The notes beneath the pieces were generated by a model. The model was given only the letters and a program-made list of their open reading frames with translations, made no database searches and had not been told where the DNA came from. DNA of 64,000 nucleotides from the NCBI RefSeq assembly GCF_005222835.1, contig NZ_STGA01000003.1:62001-126000 (forward strand), in the 5' to 3' direction. How positions within the stretch are numbered: position 1 is the stretch's first letter; each line of letters begins with the position of its first letter. This document shows, piece by piece, positions 37,211-45,976 of the stretch. Made by a program: the position numbers and the translations under genes. Origin of the DNA: Rhizobium sp. FKY42 (GTDB lineage Bacteria; Pseudomonadota; Alphaproteobacteria; Rhizobiales; Rhizobiaceae).

Positions 37211-38071
37211 TCAGAAGGTGGGCGGTGTATTGACCCAGATCAGCACCGTTTCACCGTCATGGATGTTTCTCCATGAGTGTAGGCGTGTGCTTTCGAAATA
37301 AAAGCTGTCGCCCGCCGCAAGTTCAAAGAAGTTTGAACCATCCAGCATAATCTCAAGGTTTCCGCTGAGAATATGTAGAAACTCCTCACCCGGATGCCTG
37401 TAGGCCCCTTCGCTCGAGGCGCCGGGTGCTAGTACAAACCGATGGCATTCCATCTGGTTGCGTCCTTCCGCCAGGCACTGAATGGTGACTCCTGAAAAGG
37501 TCGTCGGCCAGGTCGACCATTTGCCGGATCGGATCAGTGATTCCGCGCCGCTTGATTCCTCCTGTCCACTCAGGGACGTGATTGTCGTGCCGAAATAGTT
37601 GGCGAGATCATGCATCCCTTTTAGCGACAACCCTTGCGATGTCCTCTCAAATGTCGAGAGAAGGGAAATCGGAATATCGAGATCGCGCGCCACGGCATCC
37701 AGGGTCTTGCTCGCCTCTCGTCGCATACGTCTGATTTTCTGGCCAATCGATAGATTGGAGCCTGGAGGAAGCTCTTCCTCGTTAGAGACGCTGTCAGTGT
37801 CTGCATCTACAGGATCTTGCTTCAACTGCTCTCGGATTGCCGCCGGGTTCAGTCCTTTTTCGGTTCTGAGGTAGCTGATCATTTTCAGACGGTCGATGTG
37901 TGAACTGTCAAACAGCCGCTGCCCAGACGCGGTCCGGATCGGCTCAATCAAACCTTGGCTTTCCCATAGGCGCAGGGTCGACGGTGAAACCCCCGCCATG
38001 CGCGCCGCCTCTGCAATCTTGAATAGGATTGTATCCACTTTGCCGCTGCTCAAAACTTCTGCTCCGTTCAT
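37211..38071 (-). CDS. regulator with MerR HTH, XRE HTH and cupin domains
   Basis: The 286-residue protein joins three domains. Residues about 16-85 are a MerR-type winged HTH (FKIAEAARMAGVSPSTLRLWE, followed by SGQRLFDSSHIDRLKMI). Residues about 108-165 are an XRE/lambda-type HTH (IGQKIRRMRREASKTLDAVA, SLLSTFERTSQGLSLKGM). Residues about 210-286 are a cupin (HPGEEFLHILSGNLEIMLDG, AGDSFYFESTRLHSWRN). XRE-cupin proteins such as PuuR control amine and GABA use. The extra MerR domain would add a second DNA contact. It is divergent from gabT-gabD, so it is probably their regulator, sensing a GABA pathway metabolite through the cupin. Confidence 0.88.
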   Translation of the reverse strand: MNGAEVLSSGKVDTILFKIAEAARMAGVSPSTLRLWESQGLIEPIRTASGQRLFDSSHIDRLKMISYLRTEKGLNPAAIREQLKQDPVDADTDSVSNEEELPPGSNLSIGQKIRRMRREASKTLDAVARDLDIPISLLSTFERTSQGLSLKGMHDLANYFGTTITSLSGQEESSGAESLIRSGKWSTWPTTFSGVTIQCLAEGRNQMECHRFVLAPGASSEGAYRHPGEEFLHILSGNLEIMLDGSNFFELAAGDSFYFESTRLHSWRNIHDGETVLIWVNTPPTF

Positions 38072-38176
38072 GCTGCAATAATGTGTCGAACACCGATTGT
38101 AAAACTACAGAAAAAATGTAAGAAATTAGTCGAGAGCAATTTCTCGTTCCGGATTCTTTTCAAAGAGGGGCGCAGC
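38072..38176. promoter_or_regulatory. divergent promoter/operator region of regulator and gabTD
   Basis: The 105-nt AT-rich gap holds two small dyads: TGTA-AAAC-TACA at 38098-38109 and CGAGA-GCAATT-TCTCG at 38131-38146. Either could be an operator for the three-domain regulator. No assignment beyond that is possible from sequence. Confidence 0.35.
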
Positions 38177-39457
38177 ATGAATAATCAGGAATTGGCGGTT
38201 CGCCGCAGCGACGCAATTTCGCGCGGTGTGGGTGTGAGCACGAGTGTATACGCAGAGCGCGCCGAGAACGCGGAAATCTGGGATGTGGAAGGCCGCCGCT
38301 ATATTGACTTTGCTGCGGGTATCGCTGTCGTCAACACAGGGCATCGGCATCCGAAGGTCATGGCTGCGGTTCGTGATCAGCTCGAGCATTTTACTCATAC
38401 CTGCCATCAGGTCATTCCTTACGAGAACTATATTCGTTTGGCAGAGCGTCTCAATGATGCCGTACCAGGGGACTTTCCCAAGAAGACGATCTTCGTGACG
38501 ACGGGCGCGGAAGCAGTCGAGAATGCAGTAAAAATTGCCCGAGCTGCCACAAATCGGTCAGCGGTCATTGCCTTTACCGGCGCGTTCCACGGCAGGACAT
38601 TCATGGGCATGACGCTCACCGGCAAAGTGGTGCCTTACAAGACGGGGTTCGGTGCCATGATGCCGGATGTCTTTCACGTACCGTTTCCGGTTGCTCTTCA
38701 CGGCACAACCGTCGAAGATACGCTCGGTGTTCTCGATAAACTGTTCAAGGCTGATGTCGATCCGAACCGGGTTGCTGCTTTCATCGTGGAGCCCGTTCAG
38801 GGCGAGGGCGGATTTTACGAAGTGCCGCGCGTGTTCATGGCAAAGCTGCGCGAGCTCGCTGACAAGCACGGTATCCTTCTGATTGCAGATGAAGTGCAGA
38901 CCGGGTTTGCGCGCACCGGCAAGCTATTTGCCATGGAGCATTATGGCGTTCATGCTGATCTGACGACCATGGCGAAAGGCCTGGGAGGCGGATTCCCTAT
39001 CGCCGCTGTTACAGGTCGCGCCGACATCATGGACGCGCCTGGGCCGGGAGGCCTTGGTGGCACTTATGGCGGAAACCCAATCGGCATTGCCGCGGGCAAT
39101 GCGGTCCTTGATGTGATAGAAGAGGAAGCGCTCTGCGAACGCGCAGACCAGCTTGGCGCGCGGCTGAAGCAGCGATTGCACTCACTGACGGAAGCCGTTC
39201 CGCAGATCGCGGATATTCGTGGACCTGGGTTCATGAATGCTGTCGAATTCAATCTCCCTCACTCGGCCACTCCGAATCCGGATTTCACGAACAAGGTGAG
39301 ACTTCGGGCGCTGGAAAAGGGCTTGATCCTCTTGACCTGCGGCGTCTACGGCAATGTGATCCGCTTTCTCGCGCCGATCACCATCCAGGACGATATCTTT
39401 GCGGAAGCGCTTGATATTCTGGAAACCACGCTTCGCGAATGCGCGGCGGAGGCTTGA
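38177..39457 (+). CDS. gabT: 4-aminobutyrate aminotransferase
   Basis: The 426-residue class III aminotransferase has GAEAVENAVKIARAAT, the PLP phosphate site FTGAFHGRTFMGMTLTGK, LLIADEVQTGFARTGK and the Schiff-base Lys in TTMAKGLGGGFPIAAV. It converts GABA and 2-oxoglutarate to succinate semialdehyde and glutamate. I place the start at ATG 38177 (MNNQELAVRRSDAIS), as in GabT proteins; a frame from 38081 would run through the promoter region. It is followed 3 nt later by gabD. Confidence 0.95.
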   Translation: MNNQELAVRRSDAISRGVGVSTSVYAERAENAEIWDVEGRRYIDFAAGIAVVNTGHRHPKVMAAVRDQLEHFTHTCHQVIPYENYIRLAERLNDAVPGDFPKKTIFVTTGAEAVENAVKIARAATNRSAVIAFTGAFHGRTFMGMTLTGKVVPYKTGFGAMMPDVFHVPFPVALHGTTVEDTLGVLDKLFKADVDPNRVAAFIVEPVQGEGGFYEVPRVFMAKLRELADKHGILLIADEVQTGFARTGKLFAMEHYGVHADLTTMAKGLGGGFPIAAVTGRADIMDAPGPGGLGGTYGGNPIGIAAGNAVLDVIEEEALCERADQLGARLKQRLHSLTEAVPQIADIRGPGFMNAVEFNLPHSATPNPDFTNKVRLRALEKGLILLTCGVYGNVIRFLAPITIQDDIFAEALDILETTLRECAAEA

Positions 39458-39460
39458 TCC

Positions 39461-40939
39461 GTGTCGGTCTCTTCCGTGCTCTCATCACGGATCAAAGATC
39501 CGTCCTTGCTTGTCGATGCCGCACTGATCGGTGACTGCTGGATCGGGCGGAGCGAGACAGGCGAAACATTTGAAGTCACCAATCCGGCAACTGGGGAGGT
39601 GCTTGCTGTATTGCCCGATATGGGGCGGGCGGAAACGGCAAATGCAATAGAGGCGGCGCATAGGGCTCAGAAAGCGTGGGCCGCGAAAACGGGTAAGGAG
39701 CGCGCCGGTGTATTGCGGCGCTTCTACGATCTGATCGTGGCGCATGCTGATGATCTGGCAATCATCCTGACCTCGGAAATGGGTAAGCCCCTTGCCGAGG
39801 CCAAAGGCGAAGTTCTTTACGGCGCTTCCTATGTGGAATGGTTTGGCGAAGAGGCAAAGCGCATTTACGGCGATACCATCCCGGGGCATCAGCCAAACAA
39901 ACGCATTATCGTCCTGAAGCAACCCGTTGGTGTCGTGGCGTCGATCACGCCGTGGAATTTCCCCAATGCGATGCTCGCTCGAAAGCTTGCACCTGCCTTG
40001 GCGGCTGGCTGTGCCATGGTTTCCAAACCGGCAGCGGAAACTCCGCTTTCTGCGTTGGCGCTCGCCGTTCTGGCGCAACGGGCGGGCTTGGCGCCAGGAC
40101 TTTTCAACGTCGTCCTGTCCACGGATTCAGCGAGTATTGGGCAGGAGATGTGTGCGAACAACAAAGTTCGCAAACTGACCTTCACCGGGTCCACCAATGT
40201 CGGCAAAATCCTTATGCGGCAGGGGGCGGATCAGGTTTTGAAGCTTGGGCTGGAGCTTGGCGGCAACGCACCTTTCATCGTCTTTGATGATGCGGATCTC
40301 GATGCCGCAGTAGAAGGCGCGATGGTCTCCAAATTTCGAAACAACGGCCAGACCTGCGTTTGTGCGAACCGGCTCTATGTGCAATCCGGCATCTATGACG
40401 CGTTCGCAGCCCGGCTTACGGAACGTGTAGCACAGCTGAAGATTGGCAATGGTTTCGAGGAAGGCGTCCAGGCGGGCCCGCTTATTTCATCCAAGGCGCT
40501 TTCCAAGGTTGAAGAACATATCTCCGATGCTCTCGCGCAGGGAGCCACCGTGACGACCGGTGGGAAACGCGATGGTCGGGGCGATCTCTTCTTTCAGCCA
40601 ACGGTGCTGACGGATGTGACATCGACGATGAAGGTCGCGCGGGAAGAGACCTTCGGCCCGGTCGCACCGCTCTTCCGCTTCGAGACCGAGGAAGAGGTGG
40701 TCGAGCTTGCAAACGATACCGAGTTCGGTTTGGCCTCCTACTTCTATGCCAAGGATCTATCCAAGGTTTTCCGTGTGGCAGAAGCCTTGGAATATGGAAT
40801 GGTTGGCATCAATACCGGATTGATTTCCACAGAAGTTGCTCCTTTTGGAGGCATCAAACAGTCCGGACAGGGGCGTGAAGGCTCGAAATACGGCATCGAG
40901 GACTATCTCGAAATCAAATATCTCTGCGTCTCCATATGA
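39461..40939 (+). CDS. gabD: succinate-semialdehyde dehydrogenase
   Basis: The 492-residue aldehyde dehydrogenase has SITPWNFPNAMLARK, the catalytic Glu in LELGGNAPFIVFDDAD, the catalytic Cys in NNGQTCVCANR and the C-terminal PFGGIKQSGQGREGS. The two neighbouring Cys residues (CVC) match GabD. It oxidises succinate semialdehyde to succinate with NAD(P). The start codon is GTG at 39461, 3 nt after gabT, with GGAGG inside the gabT end. Confidence 0.94.
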   Translation: MSVSSVLSSRIKDPSLLVDAALIGDCWIGRSETGETFEVTNPATGEVLAVLPDMGRAETANAIEAAHRAQKAWAAKTGKERAGVLRRFYDLIVAHADDLAIILTSEMGKPLAEAKGEVLYGASYVEWFGEEAKRIYGDTIPGHQPNKRIIVLKQPVGVVASITPWNFPNAMLARKLAPALAAGCAMVSKPAAETPLSALALAVLAQRAGLAPGLFNVVLSTDSASIGQEMCANNKVRKLTFTGSTNVGKILMRQGADQVLKLGLELGGNAPFIVFDDADLDAAVEGAMVSKFRNNGQTCVCANRLYVQSGIYDAFAARLTERVAQLKIGNGFEEGVQAGPLISSKALSKVEEHISDALAQGATVTTGGKRDGRGDLFFQPTVLTDVTSTMKVAREETFGPVAPLFRFETEEEVVELANDTEFGLASYFYAKDLSKVFRVAEALEYGMVGINTGLISTEVAPFGGIKQSGQGREGSKYGIEDYLEIKYLCVSI

Positions 40940-41019
40940 CCACCGGCCCTCACTGTATCTAAATTGGAAACGGTGATGGCGTAATTGTTCATCTTTTGAA
41001 GTCATCTGGCAAATGTCAT

Positions 41020-41061
41020 CTTTCACGCAACGGAAGCAATGTCTCGCTTCCAACGTGAAAG
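41020..41061 (+). promoter_or_regulatory. nested inverted repeat over the pirin ribosome binding site
   Basis: Two stems nest perfectly: CTTTCACG (41020-41027) with CGTGAAAG (41054-41061), and GGAAGC (41032-41037) with GCTTCC (41046-41051), around an 8-nt loop. The right arm includes part of the AAAGGA ribosome binding site of the pirin gene. It could be an RNA hairpin that limits translation or a DNA operator. Confidence 0.65.
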
Positions 41062-41070
41062 GAAATGAAG

Positions 41071-41775
41071 ATGACCCTGATCCACGAAAATATGAGCCGC
41101 GGTCGTACAAATACCGGTTGGCTTGACAGCTTTCACACGTTTTCCTTCGGGGGTTTTCAGGATCCGACCCGCATGGGGTTTGGCGCACTTCGTGTGATCA
41201 ATGAAGATCGGATTGCGCCGGGATCCGGCTTCTCGGAACACGGGCACGCCGACATGGATATCCTGACAATCGTGCTATCTGGCCGCTTGGAACATCGCGA
41301 TACGCTGGGCAATATCGCAACCATTGCTCCCGGTGAAGCTCAGTTGATGTATGCCGGTAGTGGCGTGCGCCATTCGGAGATGAATGGTTCAGCCGACGCA
41401 CCTGCTCATTTCCTGCAAATCTGGTTGATCCCGGATGTTCGCAATGGTCTGCCCACGTATCAGCAGGCGCCCTTGCCGATTGGAGACGCGATGACTGGTG
41501 GATGGCAAGTTCTTGCAGCAGGCGGTGATGCGAAGGCGCCTCTGCGACTGAATTCAGATACTCGACTCTTGATTGCGAACGTCACGGAGGGGGCACGGCT
41601 TCCTGTACCATCGTCGCCCAAACGGTTGACCTTCGTGCATAACATCGAGGGTCTGGCGATGGTCGACGGTGAGCGTCTTTCGTCGGGAGAAGGGATCCAG
41701 TTGGGAGCTGGTTCGGTTCCCGACCTTGAATGGGTGACTGACGGGAAGGCGCTGCTGTTCGATATGCACCGTTAA
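41071..41775 (+). CDS. pirin family protein, YhhW-like
   Basis: The 234-residue bicupin has the metal site His-x-His pattern in SGFSEHGHADMDILTIVLSG and a His/Glu pair in GSGVRHSEMNGS. YhhW of E. coli shows quercetin 2,3-dioxygenase activity in vitro; the real substrate is unknown. AGGA at 41060-41063 fits ATG 41071 (7 nt) rather than ATG 41065 (1 nt). Expression may be limited by the hairpin over this site. It ends 5 nt from the convergent EamA gene. Confidence 0.9.
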   Translation: MTLIHENMSRGRTNTGWLDSFHTFSFGGFQDPTRMGFGALRVINEDRIAPGSGFSEHGHADMDILTIVLSGRLEHRDTLGNIATIAPGEAQLMYAGSGVRHSEMNGSADAPAHFLQIWLIPDVRNGLPTYQQAPLPIGDAMTGGWQVLAAGGDAKAPLRLNSDTRLLIANVTEGARLPVPSSPKRLTFVHNIEGLAMVDGERLSSGEGIQLGAGSVPDLEWVTDGKALLFDMHR

Positions 41776-41780
41776 TGGTA

Positions 41781-42659
41781 TCAGGCAGCCTGCGCAGGAA
41801 GTGGCTTGTTTCTGCGCAGGTTGAACAGGTTGCCGGCCAGGATCAGGGCTGCGCCGCAGGCGGTGAACACGTCGATCGCTTCCGCATAAAGCAGATAACC
41901 AATGACGGCGGAAAGCGGCACTCTGAGATAATCCATCGGCATCACCACGGTGGCATCTGCATAGGAAAGTGCTTTTGCCATGCAGAAATGGGCAAATGTA
42001 CCGGAAAACGCGATCAGAAAGATCCAGGGCCACAGACCGACCGATGGCCAGACCCAGACATTGAGGGCTGGAGTAAAGCCGATAACCGACTGGATGATCA
42101 GCATCCAGAAAATGATCTTGGTGGCACTGTCACGCCTTGTGAGTGCTTTGGTCGTGATAAAGGATACCGCGAAGACAAAGGCTGCACCCAGGACTACGAG
42201 CTGGCCGGGATTGATGGTTGTGCCACCGGGCCTGACAATAATGATAACGCCGACGAGGCCCAGCAGAATCGCGAGCGATTTTCTCCAAGTCAGCTTTTCA
42301 CCGAGAAAGGCTGCGGCCATCAGGGCGGTCCAGATCGGCGCGGTAAACTCGATTGCGATCACCTGCGCCATCGGAATCATGGTCAGCCCCATGAGCCATA
42401 AAAACTGGCCGACATAATGTGCACCATTGCGGACGATATGGCTGAACAGGATCCGCGTGCGCATGGCGCGGAAGCCACCCTCCCGATACACGAATGGCAG
42501 CAGCATAAAAAATGCGATGACAGATCGCATTTCCATGACCTGAAAAACGTTCAGCTCTTTCGTCGTCGCACGACCTGAAACTGCCATCAGGAGCAACAGG
42601 GCGATTGAAGCCAGCATCCACGCCGCTGCCTTGAGTGAGTTGGGCCGGGTCTCTGACAT
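41781..42659 (-). CDS. EamA-family (DMT) inner membrane transporter
   Basis: The 292-residue protein has ten hydrophobic segments in two EamA repeats (for example VIAIEFTAPIWTALMAAAFLGE in the first half and MDYLRVPLSAVIGYLLYAE in the second). It likely exports a small metabolite; its substrate is unknown. AAAGAAG precedes ATG 42659 (MSETRPNSLKAAAW). The frame is open to 42839 but that extension has no hydrophobic or conserved character. Confidence 0.86.
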   Translation of the reverse strand: MSETRPNSLKAAAWMLASIALLLLMAVSGRATTKELNVFQVMEMRSVIAFFMLLPFVYREGGFRAMRTRILFSHIVRNGAHYVGQFLWLMGLTMIPMAQVIAIEFTAPIWTALMAAAFLGEKLTWRKSLAILLGLVGVIIIVRPGGTTINPGQLVVLGAAFVFAVSFITTKALTRRDSATKIIFWMLIIQSVIGFTPALNVWVWPSVGLWPWIFLIAFSGTFAHFCMAKALSYADATVVMPMDYLRVPLSAVIGYLLYAEAIDVFTACGAALILAGNLFNLRRNKPLPAQAA

Positions 42660-42922
42660 CGCTAATTCTTCTTTAACTGGTGCAAGCTGCCACCTCATTT
42701 TGGCTTGCGCCTGCTCCACGAGGCAAGGAGCGGCAGGACCAGATATTTGAGGCATATCTAATTCGTTCCCGTCGTTACCGGTTTTATGTGCCAGACACCA
42801 ATTCAAATTTGTACATTCTGATCCAAATGCGTTGATCAATCAGTTTCTGCAATTGCTACTCAAGGCAGATGCTCACATGCATCTACCTTGAGGGGTGAAG
42901 TCAATCTCAGGGTTGTATTGGA
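42660..42922. other. intergenic region between EamA gene and kinase remnant
   Basis: About 260 bases where I recognise no gene or RNA. Confidence 0.35.
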
Positions 42923-43356
42923 ATGCCTGGAAGGATCGACCCGTTCAAATTCCTTGGCCATGATGGCGAAATGGCCGCACTCATCCGCAAGTTTGAATGG
43001 CGCCAGACACCCCTGGGCGATGTGTCATCCTGGCCTCAATCTCTGAAAACGGCGATTGCGCTGCTGATCCAGTCTCCGGTTCCGATTGTCATGCTATGGG
43101 GGGAAGCTGGTCAGGCGCAAGCCTGAAGATGGTGATTGAAACTGCGCTAGAAGCTTTCGAAGAAAGCGGTAAACTGCGCTTCACTCTTTCAGGACTGGAC
43201 CTGCGCGTCGGTCCTCATGCTGCTATGTCCGTTGCCCTTGCGATCCACGAACTTGCGACAAATGCGCTCAAATACGGAGCTCTTTCAGTGCCTGACGGAT
43301 ATGTCGATATTGAATGGTCTGTTGAAGATCAGAAGTTTCGATTTGTTGCAACTTAG
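42923..43356 (+). pseudogene. HWE-family histidine kinase remnant, internal deletion
   Basis: From ATG 42923 the first frame encodes the N-terminus of a sensor kinase (FKFLGHDGEMAALIRKFEW, PLGDVSSWPQSLKTAIALLI, SPVPIVMLWGE) and stops at 43124-43126. A second frame continues with the HWE ATPase domain (SLKMVIETALEAFEESG, VALAIHELATNALKYGALS, DGYVDIEW) and stops at 43354-43356 before the G-boxes. The phospho-acceptor His region is missing between the two. An internal deletion with frame change near 43100-43125 and a C-terminal loss explain it. The gene is dead. Confidence 0.88.
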
Positions 43357-43419
43357 GGATGCTTTGAAGCAGGTTGGCGTTGATAGATAGGTTCTGTGGT
43401 CGCTACATGCGTTCAAGTC

Positions 43420-43599
43420 TTACTTAAAAATGAACGCCAGCAGGCTGTGGATGACCGTTGCGCCGCCGATCGGCGCTATGAACAGGACCACGATGTTAAA
43501 GCAGATGACCCAGGCCAGGATTTTTTGCTCGCGTGGGCTGAGGTTTGGCTTCGATGGTGTGGGCGGCAGTGGCTCCGGCCTTGGCCCATAGCTCTTCAT
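43420..43599 (-). CDS. small Pro-rich membrane protein, 59 aa
   Basis: This 59-residue protein begins MKSYGPRPEPLPPTP and carries one or two hydrophobic segments (ILAWVICFNIVVLFIAPIG and VIHSLLAFIF). The pattern of a Pro-rich cytosolic tail followed by membrane helices is typical of small inner-membrane proteins in this group. No strong ribosome binding site precedes the start, and an ATG 12 nt upstream is possible. I do not recognise a family. Confidence 0.5.
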   Translation of the reverse strand: MKSYGPRPEPLPPTPSKPNLSPREQKILAWVICFNIVVLFIAPIGGATVIHSLLAFIFK

Positions 43600-43711
43600 A
43601 TCCAGAAACATCGGCGGATCCGCTCATTGGTAGTTCTGATTTGAATACGATCTCAATCGTTGCCGGATCATAGGCCCAGCCGTTCAATCAAAGCGGCTGG
43701 GGCGTCGAATA

Positions 43712-45976
43712 TTAGAGGACGAGAATGTCTTCGATGTGGATCGGGAAATTGCGCACGCGCATGCCCGTTGCATGCCAGACGGCATTGGCAATTGCACCTA
43801 CGGTTCCAGTGATGCCGATTTCGCCGACCCCCTTGACGCCGATGGAGTTGACGTATGGATCATCCTCTGCAACCAGTATGGCTTCCAGCGACGGAACATC
43901 TGCGTTCACCGGAACATGATATTCCGCCAGATCAGCGTTCATGACGCGGCCTGTGCGGTGGTCGATGAATGCGGCTTCATGCAAGGCGAACGATGTTCCC
44001 CAGATCATCCCGCCATAATACTGACTGCGGACCAGCCGGGGATTGATGACGCGTCCCGCGGCGAAGGCGCCTACCAGTCTGGTGGTGCGGATCTGCCCAA
44101 GATCGGGATCGACCTTGACCTCGGCAAACACTGCACCGTGCGAATACATGGCAAACTTTTCGGCATTCTCGGGTTCTCGCATCGACTTCGCTTCGCCGGT
44201 AACCTCGCTCTGCTTTGCCCGTATCAGGATGTCGGCAAAACGTTCGCCGCGGCTTTCATCGTCACGACGGACCAATCGTCCGCCTCTGGGAACAACACCG
44301 ATGTTGCCAGCACCGAATAGTGGGGATGCGGGATCGTTGGCGGCGATTTCCGCAAGCTTTGCGAGCGCATTCAAACCAGCCTTGCTCAAGGCAAGGCCAG
44401 CACTGGCGGTGTGGCCTGATCCACCAGCGACCCCGGCATCCGGCAGCGTTGAGACGCCGGATCGGAATTCGATCTCGTGTGCTTCCAGTCCCAGTGCTTC
44501 CGCGGCAATCTGAGCCAGTGCTGTCCACGCGCCTTGGCCCATGTCTACGCCGCCGGTTTCCACGAGAACGGAGCCATCCGCCCGCACGGTGGTCCGCGCC
44601 TGCGCCGGAAACATGGGGCAGGGGAACACGGCCGTACCCATGCCCCAACCGACGAGCAGCCCATTTTCATCCTGCATCGTGCGCGGTGCGCGCGGGCGCT
44701 GTTTCCAACCGAATACCTCTGCGCCGCGCTCATAGCATTCACGCAGTGCCTTGGAAGAGAAGGGTCTGCCGGAGCCTGGCTCGCTCTCGGCGTAATTCAG
44801 CAGACGGAATTCGAGCGGATCCAGCCCGCAGGCTTCGGCTGCTTCGTCTATGGCAACTTCAAGCGCGGCGGATCCGCTTGCTTCGCCGGGTGCACGCATC
44901 GGTCCGGGAGTGCCGATATCAAGGCGCAGACCTTTGTGCTCTGCCAGCAGCGCATCTGCGGCGTATAACGGAAGCGAAGCATTGGCGGCAGGTTCCAGAA
45001 AGTCATCGAAGCTCGATGTGGCAGATATCGAACGGTGATGGATCGCTTTTAGCCTGCCATTCCCGGATAGCCCCATTCGCAACGTTTGCCATGTCTGTCC
45101 ACGATGACCGACCGGTCCATACATCTGGGCACGGGTCAGCGCCAGTTTGACTGGGCGCTTCAGTTTCCGCGCAGCGGCAATCGCCAGGATCTGCGGGCCA
45201 TTGAGAATTGCCTTCGAACCGAAACCACCACCGAGAAATGGAGACCGGATGACGACATTCTCGACTGGAATGTCGAAATAGCGCGCATAGGAGGCGCAAC
45301 TCATGGCCAGCGCCTGATTGGGCATGTCGAGCGTGAGGTGATCGTCGGTCCACTCTGCAACAACAGCATGTGGTTCCATGGCATTGTGATATTGCGCAGG
45401 TGTTGAGTATTCCGCTTCGACGATCGTTTCTGATGCGGCGAAGGCGGCATCGAGATCACCGTGGGAGGTGGATGGCGGGCCACCTACTCCAACCGCCTTC
45501 GGGTCAAACTCAACGCCGTTGTCGAGTGTGGTGCGTGCTTCCTCTGTCTCATAGGCGGGTTTAAGCAGGCGCGCACCTTCCGTTGCCGCTTCCAGCGTTT
45601 CCGCTACCACCAGAGCAATTGGCTGTCCGGCGTAACGGACAGAATGGTTCTGCAAGAGCTCCAGTCGAAAGCCGAAAGGTGGCATCTTTTCATCCGGATC
45701 GTGCGCGAAATGCGGTGCGCTATCCGGCGTGAAGATCTCGATGACGCCGGGATGTCGGCTGGCGGCCTCCACATCCATGGCCGTAACGTGGCCGCGGGCG
45801 ATGGTGGCGCCAACCATGACGGCGTAAGCGAGTTGTGCGGGATGATTGTCCGCGGCATAAGTTGCCTGTCCGGTCACCTTGAGGAGGCCGTCACGCCGGG
45901 TCAGGGCTTGGCCTGAGTTTGATCCGTAACGGGTGGTTGGTCTTGCCGAAGTGTCTGACGAATGGTCAAGCGACAT
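43712..45976 (-). CDS. molybdenum-cofactor subunit of xanthine/aldehyde oxidase family enzyme
   Basis: The 754-residue large subunit has TGQATYAADN at the N-terminal domain, the FLGGGFGSKA and MRAPGEASGSAALEVAID substrate/cofactor motifs, ETGGVDMGQGAWTALAQIAAE, and the active-site Glu in KGVGEIGITGTVGAIANAV near the C-terminus. It resembles PaoC (YagR) of the periplasmic aldehyde oxidoreductase PaoABC. I choose ATG 45976, 6 nt after AGGAG, which overlaps the FAD gene by 11 nt; the open frame to 46153 is antisense-like extension within that gene. Substrate probably aromatic or aliphatic aldehydes. Confidence 0.9.
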   Translation of the reverse strand: MSLDHSSDTSARPTTRYGSNSGQALTRRDGLLKVTGQATYAADNHPAQLAYAVMVGATIARGHVTAMDVEAASRHPGVIEIFTPDSAPHFAHDPDEKMPPFGFRLELLQNHSVRYAGQPIALVVAETLEAATEGARLLKPAYETEEARTTLDNGVEFDPKAVGVGGPPSTSHGDLDAAFAASETIVEAEYSTPAQYHNAMEPHAVVAEWTDDHLTLDMPNQALAMSCASYARYFDIPVENVVIRSPFLGGGFGSKAILNGPQILAIAAARKLKRPVKLALTRAQMYGPVGHRGQTWQTLRMGLSGNGRLKAIHHRSISATSSFDDFLEPAANASLPLYAADALLAEHKGLRLDIGTPGPMRAPGEASGSAALEVAIDEAAEACGLDPLEFRLLNYAESEPGSGRPFSSKALRECYERGAEVFGWKQRPRAPRTMQDENGLLVGWGMGTAVFPCPMFPAQARTTVRADGSVLVETGGVDMGQGAWTALAQIAAEALGLEAHEIEFRSGVSTLPDAGVAGGSGHTASAGLALSKAGLNALAKLAEIAANDPASPLFGAGNIGVVPRGGRLVRRDDESRGERFADILIRAKQSEVTGEAKSMREPENAEKFAMYSHGAVFAEVKVDPDLGQIRTTRLVGAFAAGRVINPRLVRSQYYGGMIWGTSFALHEAAFIDHRTGRVMNADLAEYHVPVNADVPSLEAILVAEDDPYVNSIGVKGVGEIGITGTVGAIANAVWHATGMRVRNFPIHIEDILVL

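Noticed and set aside
43496-43687. 63-codon minus-strand frame (MNGWAYDPATIEIV...) overlapping the small membrane protein gene
   Set aside because: It starts with TTG without a ribosome site and overlaps a more plausible small membrane protein; a frameshifted join of both was considered but lacks support.
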